Assembly: GCF_945952055.1 (NCBI RefSeq)
Contig: NZ_CAMFHB010000008.1
Coordinates: 62,001 to 126,000 of the forward strand
Source: an uncultured Alsobacter sp.
GTDB taxonomy: Bacteria; Pseudomonadota; Alphaproteobacteria; Rhizobiales; Beijerinckiaceae
Reading direction: 5' to 3'
DNA: 64,000 bases
The notes below the pieces were generated by a model. The model made no database searches and had not been told where the DNA came from. It saw nothing but the letters and a program-made list of their open reading frames with translations. A program made the position numbers and the translations under genes. Positions 40,166 to 48,719 of the stretch are shown here, piece by piece. Numbering within the stretch: the stretch's first letter is position 1; each line of letters opens with the position of its first letter.

Positions 40166-40617
40166 GGGTCGCTCTCGACACGAACGTCCTTGCCTATGCC
40201 GAGGGCGTGAACGGGCTCGACAAGCGGGATCGGATCGTCGATCTGCTGGAACGCCTCTCTCCGGGCACGGTGGTCGTTCCCGTGCAGGTTCTCGGCGAGC
40301 TCTTCAATGTCCTGGTGAGAAAGGCGGGGCGGACCCCTGCGGAGGCGCGCGAGACGCTCCTGTCGTGGACGGACACCTTCGCTCGCGTGCCGACGACGCC
40401 GGAGGTGATGGCCGCTGCGGTCGATCTGGCAACCGATCATCGCCTGTCGATCTGGGACGCGACCATTCTGGCGGCGGCCTCTCACGGCGGCTGCCGGCTG
40501 CTCCTCTCGGAGGACATGCAGGACGGATTCACATGGGCCGGCGTGACGGTGGCCAACCCTTTCGCGCCGGTTCTCCATGCGACCCTCGCTGCCCTGCTCG
40601 ACGTTTCGGACGGCTAG
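40162..40617 (+). CDS. PIN-domain toxin (VapC-like), 151 aa
   Basis: GTG start overlaps the antitoxin stop. VALDTNVLAYAE carries the first acidic residue, QVLGELFNVL the Glu, and DHRLSIWDATILAAASHGGCRLLLSEDMQ the remaining Asp residues of the metal-dependent RNase site. VapC toxins cut tRNA or rRNA and stop growth when the antitoxin is lost. The pair stands alone between metabolic genes. Confidence 0.88.
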   Translation: MRVALDTNVLAYAEGVNGLDKRDRIVDLLERLSPGTVVVPVQVLGELFNVLVRKAGRTPAEARETLLSWTDTFARVPTTPEVMAAAVDLATDHRLSIWDATILAAASHGGCRLLLSEDMQDGFTWAGVTVANPFAPVLHATLAALLDVSDG

Positions 40618-40679
40618 ATCGCCGGCGGGATTGAGGTAGAAATCGGCGGCCCCTTTCTTCACCAGCATTGGACGTCCGC

Positions 40680-41837
40680 ATGTCAGCCCAGGAACAGGCC
40701 ATCACCGCGTGGCTCGCCAGCCAGCGTCCCGCCATGGTCGCCCTCCTCGAAGAGCTCGTGAACACCGACAGCGGCACCTACGACAAGGCTGGCGTGGACG
40801 CCGCGGGCGAGGTGCTGAAGCGGTTCTTCCGTTCGATCGGGCTGGAGCCCACCACCACGCCGCATGACCGCTTCGGCGAGGCCATCCGGGCCGAGCTTCC
40901 GCACGCGACGACCAACGACCAGCGCCCGATCGTGTTGCTCGGCCACCGCGACACGGTGTTTCCCAAGGGCGAGCCGCAGCGCCGGCCCTTCACCGTGAAG
41001 GGCAACCTCGCCTATGGGCCGGGCGTCGCCGACATGAAGTCCGGGCTCGTCATGAACGCCTTCGTGCTCGCCGCCTTCGCGAAGCTCGGCGGCCATCCGG
41101 CACCCATTGCCATGCTGGTGACGAGCGACGAGGAAATCGCCTCGCCCTCCTCCCGCCCCGTCATCGAGGCGGAGGCGCGCGGGGCGCGTGCCGTGTTCAA
41201 TTCCGAGCCCAGCCAGGCACCGCACCAGATCACCAAGGGCCGCAAGGGCGGCGTGTTCATGGTGATGGACGTGGTCGGCAAGGCCTCGCATTCGGGCGCC
41301 TTCTACGAGCGTGGCATCTCGGCCATCGAGGAGATCGCGCGCAAGGTCATCCAGTTGCACAAGCTCACGGACCTGCCGGCCGGCATCACCGTGAACGTCG
41401 GCACCATCAAGGGCGGCCAGACGGTCAACACGGTGGCGCCGTGGGCCTCCGCCGAGATCGACCTGCGCTACGTGACGGCGGCCCAGCGCCAGCCGGCCAT
41501 CGACGCGATCCGTGCCATCGTCGAGACCTGCACGGTGAAGGGCGCCACCGCCACGCTCACCATCTCCGGCGAGTTCCTGCCCCTGGAGCAGAGCGAGGAG
41601 TCCCGCAAGATGCTGACCGTCTACCAGGGCGCCGCGCGCCAGCTCGGCTTCGAGGTCGAGGCGGTGTTCGGCGGCGGCTGCGCCGATTCCGGCCTCACCG
41701 CGGCCCAGGGCTGCCCGACCCTGTGCAGCGTCGGCCCGGTCGGCGGACACGGCCACACGCCGGAAGAGTTCTGCGACCTCGACACGCTGGTGCCCTGCGC
41801 GCAGGCGCTGGCGCTTTCCGTGATGCGGTTGGACTAG
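40680..41837 (+). CDS. M20-family metallopeptidase (glutamate carboxypeptidase-like), 385 aa
   Basis: Zinc ligands are visible in LGHRDTVFP and GPGVADMKSGL, the catalytic Glu pair in TSDEEI, a dimerisation domain with GKASHSGAFYERG, and late His in GPVGGHGHTPEE. This order fits the CPG2/ArgE branch of M20, which removes an amino acid or acyl group from an amide. No signal peptide. Its neighbours (racemase, peptide transporter, oxoprolinase) suggest use of modified amino acids or peptides. Confidence 0.88.
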   Translation: MSAQEQAITAWLASQRPAMVALLEELVNTDSGTYDKAGVDAAGEVLKRFFRSIGLEPTTTPHDRFGEAIRAELPHATTNDQRPIVLLGHRDTVFPKGEPQRRPFTVKGNLAYGPGVADMKSGLVMNAFVLAAFAKLGGHPAPIAMLVTSDEEIASPSSRPVIEAEARGARAVFNSEPSQAPHQITKGRKGGVFMVMDVVGKASHSGAFYERGISAIEEIARKVIQLHKLTDLPAGITVNVGTIKGGQTVNTVAPWASAEIDLRYVTAAQRQPAIDAIRAIVETCTVKGATATLTISGEFLPLEQSEESRKMLTVYQGAARQLGFEVEAVFGGGCADSGLTAAQGCPTLCSVGPVGGHGHTPEEFCDLDTLVPCAQALALSVMRLD

Positions 41838-41844
41838 CCCTAAC

Positions 41845-41930
41845 CTCTCCGCCGTCTTGGCCGGGCTTGGCCCGGCTCAATGGTTGAAAGCTTTAGTCGT
41901 GGGTGCCCGGGCCAAGCCCGGGCATGACGA
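41845..41930 (+). repeat. Dispersed palindromic repeat, copy C (right end short)
   Basis: Left hairpin GGCCGGG/CCCGGCT, right hairpin GCCCGGG/CCCGGGC. The closing GGAGAG is missing and a TCAATGGTTGAAAGC insert fills the centre. It separates two convergent genes. Confidence 0.8.
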
Positions 41931-41977
41931 CCCATTCGTTGCGATACGTTTCAATCAGGGCCAGCCCTGTAGCAGCA

Positions 41978-42646
41978 TCACGCCACGGCCGAGCGCGCCT
42001 CGCCGGCCCGCCGGATCGCGAGCCGCACCGCGGCGGGCACCGGCTCGATCACGGGGCAGGACAGCAGCGCCGCCAGCGTCCGTGCCGCCCGCGCCAAGGG
42101 GCCGCCGCCGATGACGATCGCCTCGGCCCCATGCTCGTCGATGGCGCGGCGGCAGGCGCCGTGCAGGGCTTCGGTGAGGCGGTCCGGGTCGGCCATGAGC
42201 CGCGCGGGCTCGCCTTCGGTCAGCACCACGCCGGCGAAGAACGGCGCGTGGCCGTAGCCGGCGGCGGTCGTGGCGATGGACCCGGAGAGCTCGGGCGTCG
42301 TGGTGACGACGGCGAAGCGCCGGCCGCCCTCGGCGGCTTCGGCCATGCCGGCCTCGGCGATGCCCGTCACCGGGCAGGGGCAGGAGGCGCGCACCTGCTG
42401 CAGGCCGGGATCCCCGAAGGCGGCGACGATGACGCCGGACGCCCCCTTCAGGTCCGCGTCGGCCAGCGTCTCGGTGACCGACCAGGCGGCCCGGCGCAGC
42501 ATCTCGGGGTTGGTGATCAGTGGCACGCCCTGGCGCACCGTCAGGCCGTCGATGCGCACATCCGGCGGAGCGCTCTCGCGGGCGATGCCGACCATGAGCG
42601 TCGTGGTGACGGCGTTGGTGTTCGGGTTGATCAGGACGAGGCGCAT
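41978..42646 (-). CDS. Aspartate/glutamate/hydantoin racemase family protein, 222 aa
   Basis: LVLINPNTN at the start, VIVAAFGDPGLQQVR in the middle and EAIVIGGGPLA near the end fit the hydantoin-racemase-like branch. The two positions that carry catalytic Cys in true racemases are Ala (AAFGDPG) and Gly (IGGGPL), so classic two-base racemisation is doubtful. It could be an isomerase or decarboxylase-like relative. Last gene of the second peptide transporter operon, 4 nt after the DppD-like gene. Confidence 0.75.
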   Translation of the reverse strand: MRLVLINPNTNAVTTTLMVGIARESAPPDVRIDGLTVRQGVPLITNPEMLRRAAWSVTETLADADLKGASGVIVAAFGDPGLQQVRASCPCPVTGIAEAGMAEAAEGGRRFAVVTTTPELSGSIATTAAGYGHAPFFAGVVLTEGEPARLMADPDRLTEALHGACRRAIDEHGAEAIVIGGGPLARAARTLAALLSCPVIEPVPAAVRLAIRRAGEARSAVA

Positions 42647-42650
42647 GAGC

Positions 42651-43625
42651 TCATTCCGCAGGCGTCATGGCATTGAAGCACGCAACCGCCCTGCCCTGTC
42701 CATCGACCATCAGCTCGGGGGGCGTCGTCTGGCAGGCGGACGTGGCGCGGCTGCAGCGCGGGCCGAAGGCGCACCCCGGCGGCAGGGCGGCGAGGTCGGG
42801 CGGCGAGCCAGGGATCGTTTCCAGCCGCTCGCCGCGGGCGACGCGTTCGACGCGCGAGGCCAGGAGGCCGCGCGTGTAGGGGTGGCGGGCATCGTGCAGA
42901 AGCGCCGCGACCGGCCCTGTCTCGACGATCCGCCCGGCATACATCACGGCCACCCGGTCGGCGATTTCCACCGCCACGCCGATGTCGTGGGTGACGAAGA
43001 TGATCGACAGCCCGAACTCCCGCTGCAATTCGCGCAGGAGCAGCAGAATCTGGATCTGGACGGTGGCGTCGAGCGCGGTCGTGGGCTCGTCGGCGAGCAG
43101 CACGCTCGGCTTGCAGGCGAGCGCCAGCGCGATCATGGCCCGCTGGCGCATCCCGCCCGACATCTCGTGCGGGTAGGCGTCGAGCCGCCGCTCGGGCGAG
43201 GGAATACGCACGCGCTCGAACAGCGCCAGCGCCCGGGCCCGGGCCTCTGCCTTCGACACGCCCTCGTGCCGGACCACCGCCTCGGCGATCTGCTCGCCGA
43301 CCGTATAGACCGGGTCGAGCGCCAGCATCGGCTCCTGGAAGACCATGGAGACGACGCCGCCGCGCAGGTCCGCGAGGGCGTCGGCGTCGAGCGCGTTCAC
43401 GTCGCGCCCGCTCACCGTGACCTTGCCGGAGGTCCGGCTGCGCTTGGGATTGTGCAGGCGCAGGAGCGAGCGCAGCGTCACGCTCTTCCCCGACCCGGAC
43501 TCGCCCAGCAGCGCCAGCACCTCCCCCTGCTTCAGCGACAGGCTGATGCCGTCGAGCGCGCGGACGGGCCGCGACCCGCCGGTGAACTCGACGACGAGGT
43601 TCTCGATCTCGACGGCGTTGGTCAT
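42651..43625 (-). CDS. Peptide ABC transporter ATPase, DppD-like, 324 aa
   Basis: Walker A GESGSGKSVT, Q-loop VFQEPMLALDPVY, signature MSGGMRQRAMIALAL, Walker B VLLADEPTTALDATV, H-loop FVTHDIGVAVE, then the oligo_HPY tail with HPYTRGLLAS and a Cys cluster (GCAFGPRCSRATSAC). Part of the second transporter; ATGA overlap with the DppF-like gene. Two complete DppD/DppF sets in 20 kb are paralogous but clearly different in sequence. Confidence 0.92.
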   Translation of the reverse strand: MTNAVEIENLVVEFTGGSRPVRALDGISLSLKQGEVLALLGESGSGKSVTLRSLLRLHNPKRSRTSGKVTVSGRDVNALDADALADLRGGVVSMVFQEPMLALDPVYTVGEQIAEAVVRHEGVSKAEARARALALFERVRIPSPERRLDAYPHEMSGGMRQRAMIALALACKPSVLLADEPTTALDATVQIQILLLLRELQREFGLSIIFVTHDIGVAVEIADRVAVMYAGRIVETGPVAALLHDARHPYTRGLLASRVERVARGERLETIPGSPPDLAALPPGCAFGPRCSRATSACQTTPPELMVDGQGRAVACFNAMTPAE

Positions 43626-44665
43626 GCGGCAAGCTCCGCGGCGGGGGCCCGGCCATGGCCGGAGCCGGGCGCCAGCATCAGGCAGGCTGCGCGATGCTCG
43701 GCGCCGGCTACGGCCAGGGCCGGATCGACGGTGGAGCAGACGGCCTCGGCGAAGCGGCAGCGCGTGTGGAAGCGGCAGCCGGGCGGCGGGTCGATGGGGT
43801 TCGGCGGGTCGCCGGAGAGCGGTGCCTCGCCGATGCGCCGGGTCGGGTCCATGGTCGGCATCGAGGCGAGCAGCGCCGAGGTGTAGGGATGCGCGGGGGC
43901 GGAGAACACGGCCTCCCCCTCCCCGATCTCGGCGACCTTGCCGAGATACATGACCATCACCCGGTCCACCATGTAGCGGACCACGTTGAGGTCATGGGAG
44001 ATGAAGACGTAGGTCAGGCCGAAGTCGCGCTTCAGATCCTGCAGCAGGTTCAGCACCTGGGCCTCGACCGACTTGTCGAGCGCCGAGACCGCTTCGTCGA
44101 GGATGACGAGGCGCGGCTCGAGCGCCAGCGCGCGGGCGATGTTGACGCGCTGGCGCTGGCCGCCCGAAAGCTCGTGGGGGTAGCGGCCGGCGAACCGCCC
44201 GGGCTCCAGGCCGACGCGATGCAGCAGGTCGTGGGCGCGGGCCCGCGCCGTCGCCGCAGGGACGCCGTGGACCTTGGGCGCGAAGGCGATCGAGTCCTCG
44301 ATGGTGAGGCGCGGGTTCAGCGAGGCGTAGCTGTCCTGGAACACCATCTGGACCTGCCGGCGATAGGCCGAGAGCGCCAGGGTGTCGCCCACGGATTCGC
44401 CGTCGAAGACCATCTCGCCGCTGTCGGGGCCGATGAGGTGCATGAGCAGGCGCGCCGTCGTCGACTTGCCGCAGCCGCTCTCCCCGACGATGCCGAGCGT
44501 CTCGCCCTTCAGGATGTCGAACGAGACGCCGTCGACCGCGCGCACCACGGCGCGTTTGCCGAGCCAGCCCTTGCCGCGCACGGGGAAGTGCTTGACGAGG
44601 TCGCGGACCGTGAGCAGCGGCTGGGCCGGGCCGCCGCGGTCTTCCGTTGCCGGGAAGGCGCTCAT
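43622..44665 (-). CDS. Peptide ABC transporter ATPase, DppF-like, 347 aa
   Basis: Walker [12 protein letters not shown]-loop [13 protein letters not shown], signature [15 protein letters not shown], Walker [16 protein letters not shown] and H-loop [11 protein letters not shown]. The Walker B has DEAVSALD where DEPTSALD is usual, a known Opp/DppF variant. C-terminal [12 protein letters not shown] with a Cys cluster follows. Coupled by ATGA to genes on both sides. Confidence 0.92.
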   Translation of the reverse strand: MSAFPATEDRGGPAQPLLTVRDLVKHFPVRGKGWLGKRAVVRAVDGVSFDILKGETLGIVGESGCGKSTTARLLMHLIGPDSGEMVFDGESVGDTLALSAYRRQVQMVFQDSYASLNPRLTIEDSIAFAPKVHGVPAATARARAHDLLHRVGLEPGRFAGRYPHELSGGQRQRVNIARALALEPRLVILDEAVSALDKSVEAQVLNLLQDLKRDFGLTYVFISHDLNVVRYMVDRVMVMYLGKVAEIGEGEAVFSAPAHPYTSALLASMPTMDPTRRIGEAPLSGDPPNPIDPPPGCRFHTRCRFAEAVCSTVDPALAVAGAEHRAACLMLAPGSGHGRAPAAELAA

Positions 44666-45549
44666 TTGACCTCCATGGCGGTGCGCAGGCCGTCGGAGAG
44701 CATGTTGAAGGACACGGAGGTGATGAAGATCATCAGGCCGGGCAGCGCCGCGACGAGGGGCTGCGTGTAGATCGCCGTGCGGAGCGTGTTCAGCATCAGG
44801 CCCCATTCGGGCTCCGGCGGACGCACGCCCAGGCCGAGGAAGGAGAGGCCCGAGGCCAGGATCATCGACACCGACACGAGGCTCGTGGCGTAGACGAAGA
44901 TCGGCCCCAGCACGTTGCCGAGCACGTGCACGCGGATGATGGTCAGCGCGCCCGCTCCCGACGCTCTTGCGGCATCGATGTAGTCGAGCCCTCGCACCTG
45001 CGTCGTCACGCTCTCAGCGACGCGCGCGATAGGCGGAATGAACACGAGGGTGAGCGACACGAGCGCGTTGCCGAGCCCCGCGCCCAGCGCGCCCGACAGC
45101 GCCACGGCCAGCAGCACCGAGGGGAAGGCGTAGAACACGTCGATCGTACGCATGATTAGCGTGTTCACGACGCCGCCGGCAAAGCCCGCGATGATGCCCA
45201 GCGCACCGCCGATGACGAAGGCGATGGGCACAGGCGTGACGCCCATGATCAGCGACAGGCGGGCGCCATAGATGAGGCGCGAGAGCATGTCGCGGCCCAG
45301 TTCGTCGGCGCCGAGGGGATAGTTTGGCGTGCCGATCGGGCGCAGGCGGCGCAGCATCGAGCCCTTGGCCGGGTCGGCCGGCGCCAAATAGGGCGCGAAG
45401 ATCGCCATGAGCACGATGGCCAGGATGATGACGAGCGCCACCATCGCGACCTTGTCGCGGCTGAGGCGGCGCAGCACGCCGGACCAGTAGCCGGGAGAGC
45501 GGGCGACGGGCGCGGCCAGGGAGGTGCCGGCGGAGGCGACGGCGGACAT
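44662..45549 (-). CDS. Peptide ABC transporter permease, DppC-like, 295 aa
   Basis: N-terminal helix [22 protein letters not shown], the [22 protein letters not shown] signature, then helices and the EAA loop [22 protein letters not shown]. Functions with the DppB-like partner that ends 1 bp upstream. The last ATGA overlaps the DppF-like start. No odd features. Confidence 0.92.
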   Translation of the reverse strand: MSAVASAGTSLAAPVARSPGYWSGVLRRLSRDKVAMVALVIILAIVLMAIFAPYLAPADPAKGSMLRRLRPIGTPNYPLGADELGRDMLSRLIYGARLSLIMGVTPVPIAFVIGGALGIIAGFAGGVVNTLIMRTIDVFYAFPSVLLAVALSGALGAGLGNALVSLTLVFIPPIARVAESVTTQVRGLDYIDAARASGAGALTIIRVHVLGNVLGPIFVYATSLVSVSMILASGLSFLGLGVRPPEPEWGLMLNTLRTAIYTQPLVAALPGLMIFITSVSFNMLSDGLRTAMEVK

Positions 45550-45550
45550 G

Positions 45551-46504
45551 TCAGGCCCTCTGCACGCGGGGATCGATGGCGGTCTGGACCACGTCGACGA
45601 GGAGGTTCAGGACCACGAAGAAGATGGCCAGCACGAGGATCGTGCCCTGCAGCAGCGGCAGGTCGCGCTGGAAGATCGCGGCGTTCAGCAGGAAGCCGGT
45701 CCCGGGCCACGAGAACACCGTCTCGATCAGGATCGAGCCGCCGAGCAGGTAGCCGAGTTGAAGGCCCATGACGGCGAGCGCGGTGGGCGCGGCGTTCTTG
45801 ATGACGTGGCGGAAGACGCCCCGCTCGGTGAGGCCCTTGGCCGCCAGCGCCTGCACGAATTCCTGGTTCAGGATCTCGGCGACGAGCGCCTTCACCGTGC
45901 GGGCCACGATGCCCATCGGGATCACCGACATGGTGATCGCAGGCAGCACGAGGAAGCGGATGTAGTCCCAGTTGAGGCCCTTGCTGTCGGAGCCCTGCGG
46001 CCCGCCGCCGGTCGCCGGCAGCCAGTTGAGCTGCACCGAGAAGATGATGACCAGCACCATGCCGAGCCAGTAGTGCGGGACGCTGACGCCGAGCACGGCC
46101 GTGAAGGAGGAGAGCCGGTCGATGATCGTGCCGCGGAAGTAGCCGCCCAGCAGTCCGAGCAGGCTGCCGAGCACGAAGCCGATCAGCGTCGCCGCGGCGG
46201 CCAGCACGAGCGAGTTCTCGACGGCGTTGATGACTTCGCCGGCGACCGGGCGGCCCGACGCGATCGAGACGCCGAGGTCACCCTGCAGCACCCGGCCGAG
46301 CCACAGGCCGTACTGGACCGGCAAAGGCTTGTCGAAGCCGTAGAGCTTGCGCATCTCGGCCTGCGTCTCGGCCGAGGCATCGGTCGGCAGCACCGCCGAC
46401 AGCGGGTCGCCGGGCGCCAGGTGCACCAGCAGGAAACAGACGAGGCTGACGCCGATCGCCACGGGCAGCATCAGCACGAAGCGCTTGGCGGTGTAGAAGA
46501 GCAT
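45551..46504 (-). CDS. Peptide ABC transporter permease, DppB-like, 317 aa
   Basis: LFYTAKRFVLMLPVAIGVSLVCFLLVHLAPGDP opens as in DppB; GFDKPLPVQYGLW and GVSIASGRPV follow; EAA loop ALVAEILNQEFVQALAAKGLTE. Six predicted helices. A palindromic repeat copy lies between it and the upstream binding-protein gene. Confidence 0.92.
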   Translation of the reverse strand: MLFYTAKRFVLMLPVAIGVSLVCFLLVHLAPGDPLSAVLPTDASAETQAEMRKLYGFDKPLPVQYGLWLGRVLQGDLGVSIASGRPVAGEVINAVENSLVLAAAATLIGFVLGSLLGLLGGYFRGTIIDRLSSFTAVLGVSVPHYWLGMVLVIIFSVQLNWLPATGGGPQGSDSKGLNWDYIRFLVLPAITMSVIPMGIVARTVKALVAEILNQEFVQALAAKGLTERGVFRHVIKNAAPTALAVMGLQLGYLLGGSILIETVFSWPGTGFLLNAAIFQRDLPLLQGTILVLAIFFVVLNLLVDVVQTAIDPRVQRA

Positions 46505-46540
46505 TGCGAGGTCCGGGCGATCTGGTTGAGGCCGCGCTGT

Positions 46541-46645
46541 CTCTCTCAGCCGTCATCCCCGGGCTTGGCCCGGGACCCACGACTTCGCTGCAGCGGCGCC
46601 GAAGTCGTGGATGGCCGGGCCAAGCCCGGCCATGACGGTGGAGAG
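46541..46645 (-). repeat. Dispersed palindromic repeat, copy D
   Basis: Read on the minus strand it has the same order as copy A: GGCCGGG hairpin first, CCCCGGG-type hairpin second. It sits between the binding-protein stop and the DppB-like start, within one operon, the position where REP-type hairpins stabilise binding-protein mRNA in other bacteria. Confidence 0.85.
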
Positions 46646-46666
46646 ATGGAGCCCTGGTCGTCAGGC

Positions 46667-48280
46667 TCACTTCGCCATGGTGATCGGCGAGAAGTCCTGG
46701 AACCAGTTCTGGGCCTGCACGAAGCCCTTCACCTTGCCGCTCATGGCACGCGGGTTGACGTCGTGCGTGACCATGAGGAACAGGGCGTCATCCACGTATT
46801 TCTCGTGGATCTTCTGCAGGATGGCCGTCTGCGCCTTCGGGTCGAAGGTGTTGCGAACCTCGGCGAAGAGCTTGTCCATCTCGGGGTCGCAATAGTGGCC
46901 CCAGTTGGTGCCGGCCGGCGGCTGCAGGTCGCACTGCAGGTGGCGGATGAAGCCGGTGAACGGGTCCTGGATGAAGTAGGTGTAGTTCATGCCCGTGCCG
47001 CCGCGCGAGCTCTCGTGCTTGGCGCCCGCACGCCAGATGTTGATGAGGGTGTTCCACTCCACCACCTCGAAGTCGACCTTGATGCCGACCTCGGCGAGGT
47101 TCTGCTGCACGAACTCGTTCATCGGCAGCGGCTGCATCTGACCCGAGCCCGAGGCCGAGATCAGGATTTTCGTCTTGAGCGGCTTCTCGGGGCTGTAGCC
47201 GGCCTCGGCGAGCAGCTTCTTCGCCGCGGCCGGGTCATAGGTGAGCTTGAAGCTCGGCTTGCCGAACCACTGGTGCCCGGGCGGGAAGAAGCCTTCCGCC
47301 GGGATCATCATGCCGGCCAGCAGTTCCTTCAGGCCCTGGCGATCGATCGCGAGGTTCGCCGCCTTGCGGACGCGGATGTCGTTCCAGGGCGACCCCTCGA
47401 CGCGCGACAGGTGCCAGGTCCAGTTGTGGGGGTAGGAGTTCGTGACGATGTCGAAGCCGGCCTTCTTCAGCGACTCGACGGCATCCGGAGCCGGCGCCTC
47501 GATCCAGTCGACCTGGCCCGAGCGCAACGCGGCGACGCGGGCGTTGGCTTCCGGCAACGGCACCAGGACCATCTTGTCGAGCTTGGGGATGCGCGGCTTG
47601 TCCCAGTAGTCGGGGTTCGGAACGAGCTCGACGCGCTCGCGCGGCACGAAGTTGACGATCTTCCACGGGCCCGTGCCCGAGGGCGACTTCGCCACGTTGT
47701 CCCAGTTCTTGCCCTGCTTCTCCCAGTTGGCGGGCGAGGACATCATGATCCAGGCGAGTTGGTAGGGCAGCGTCGCGTCGGGCGTCTTGGTGACGATCTC
47801 GACCGTGAGCGGATCGACCGCCTTGTAGCTGGCGATGGCCGGGATGCGCGAGCGACCCTGGGCCGACTGGCGCGGGTCGAACTGCGGCGACTCCTTGGTC
47901 AGCAGCTTGTCGAGGTTCCACACCACCGCGTCGGCGGTGAAGGCGCTGCCGTCGTGGAACTTGACGCCGTCGCGGAGCTTGAACGTCCACTTGGTCTTGT
48001 CGGTCGCGTCGGTGGTCCAGGAGGTCGCCAGGCCGGGCACGAGGTCCGACGGCTTTGTCGCGCTCGAAAGGTCCCAGTTCACCAGGGCGTCGTAGGCCGT
48101 GAAGCCCAGGAAGCGCTGACCCTCGCCGCCGTTGTCGGTCTGGCCGGTGGTGAGCGGAATGTCGGATGCGGTCATGCCGATCCGCAAGGTGCCTTGCGCC
48201 AGGGCGCCGGTGGAAGCGGTCGCCAGGAAAGAAGAGGCCAGGAGCATGGCTGCCCCGGTCATGGCCCAACGCACTGTCAT
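46667..48280 (-). CDS. Peptide-type ABC transporter solute-binding protein, 537 aa
   Basis: Signal peptide MTVRWAMTGAAMLLASSFLATAST ending GALAQ is Sec-type without twin arginines. Mature SBP_bac_5 fold: LVPGLATSWTTDATDK, WTFKLRDGVKFHDGSAFTADAVVWNLD, and WHLSRVEGSPWNDIRVRKAANLAIDR. It feeds the second transporter. GGAGGGG stands 8 nt before the ATG. First gene of the operon; upstream is a gap of about 440 bp containing a small gene. Confidence 0.9.
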   Translation of the reverse strand: MTVRWAMTGAAMLLASSFLATASTGALAQGTLRIGMTASDIPLTTGQTDNGGEGQRFLGFTAYDALVNWDLSSATKPSDLVPGLATSWTTDATDKTKWTFKLRDGVKFHDGSAFTADAVVWNLDKLLTKESPQFDPRQSAQGRSRIPAIASYKAVDPLTVEIVTKTPDATLPYQLAWIMMSSPANWEKQGKNWDNVAKSPSGTGPWKIVNFVPRERVELVPNPDYWDKPRIPKLDKMVLVPLPEANARVAALRSGQVDWIEAPAPDAVESLKKAGFDIVTNSYPHNWTWHLSRVEGSPWNDIRVRKAANLAIDRQGLKELLAGMMIPAEGFFPPGHQWFGKPSFKLTYDPAAAKKLLAEAGYSPEKPLKTKILISASGSGQMQPLPMNEFVQQNLAEVGIKVDFEVVEWNTLINIWRAGAKHESSRGGTGMNYTYFIQDPFTGFIRHLQCDLQPPAGTNWGHYCDPEMDKLFAEVRNTFDPKAQTAILQKIHEKYVDDALFLMVTHDVNPRAMSGKVKGFVQAQNWFQDFSPITMAK

Positions 48281-48719
48281 GTCTTTTTCCCCTCCAGGAA
48301 GTGTCGGTGGAGCCGGGGTCGCAAGTTCCGGGCCATGGGGCCCAGGGACGGCGGCTCGGGAGGGGACGCGAGTTCTGTCTAGTTTCTAGGCAGCAGGATT
48401 GCCGATTGCCAATCCGGCCAGCAGGTCGGGCTCAGCCCTCGACCGTCTCGACGAACTGGCCGCAGTCGACGCTCACCGTGGCGGCCATCGTGGTCAGGGC
48501 GGACATCAGGATGTTCAGGAGAGCGGTCATCGGTGCGGTTCCTTTCGATGGATTAACCCTCGCACGGCCCCGTCCTGGCCGATGTGCGGCCCCGCACACG
48601 CCCGCGCGCGCCGCATGGCGGACCGATCATCCATGGATGGCCCGCGCCCTCGACCCCGCCTGAGAAATCTGTCTGTGTGTGCGGGAGGGCCATGCAGTGC
48701 CACGCAGGATCGCGCCGAC
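48281..48719. other. 439-bp gap with one small gene
   Basis: Apart from the 32-codon minus-strand frame at 48432-48530, no further gene or repeat is evident. The gap must also carry the promoters of the leftward binding-protein operon and the rightward MFS gene. Confidence 0.5.
48432..48530 (-). CDS. Possible 32-aa peptide
   Basis: AAAGGAACCGCACCG precedes an ATG followed by 32 codons and TGA. The N-terminal half is hydrophobic (LLNILMSALTTMAATV) and the C-terminal half polar with one Cys (VDCGQFVETVEG), like a short membrane-anchored or exported peptide. It lies on the same strand as, and 151 bp upstream of, the solute-binding-protein gene. Only the ribosome-binding site and composition support it. 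Confidence 0.4.
   Translation of the reverse strand: MTALLNILMSALTTMAATVSVDCGQFVETVEG

Noticed and set aside
45524-48382. Long plus-strand open frame opposite the second transporter operon
   Set aside because: Spans three real minus-strand genes and their gaps; composition is that of an antisense GC-rich frame.
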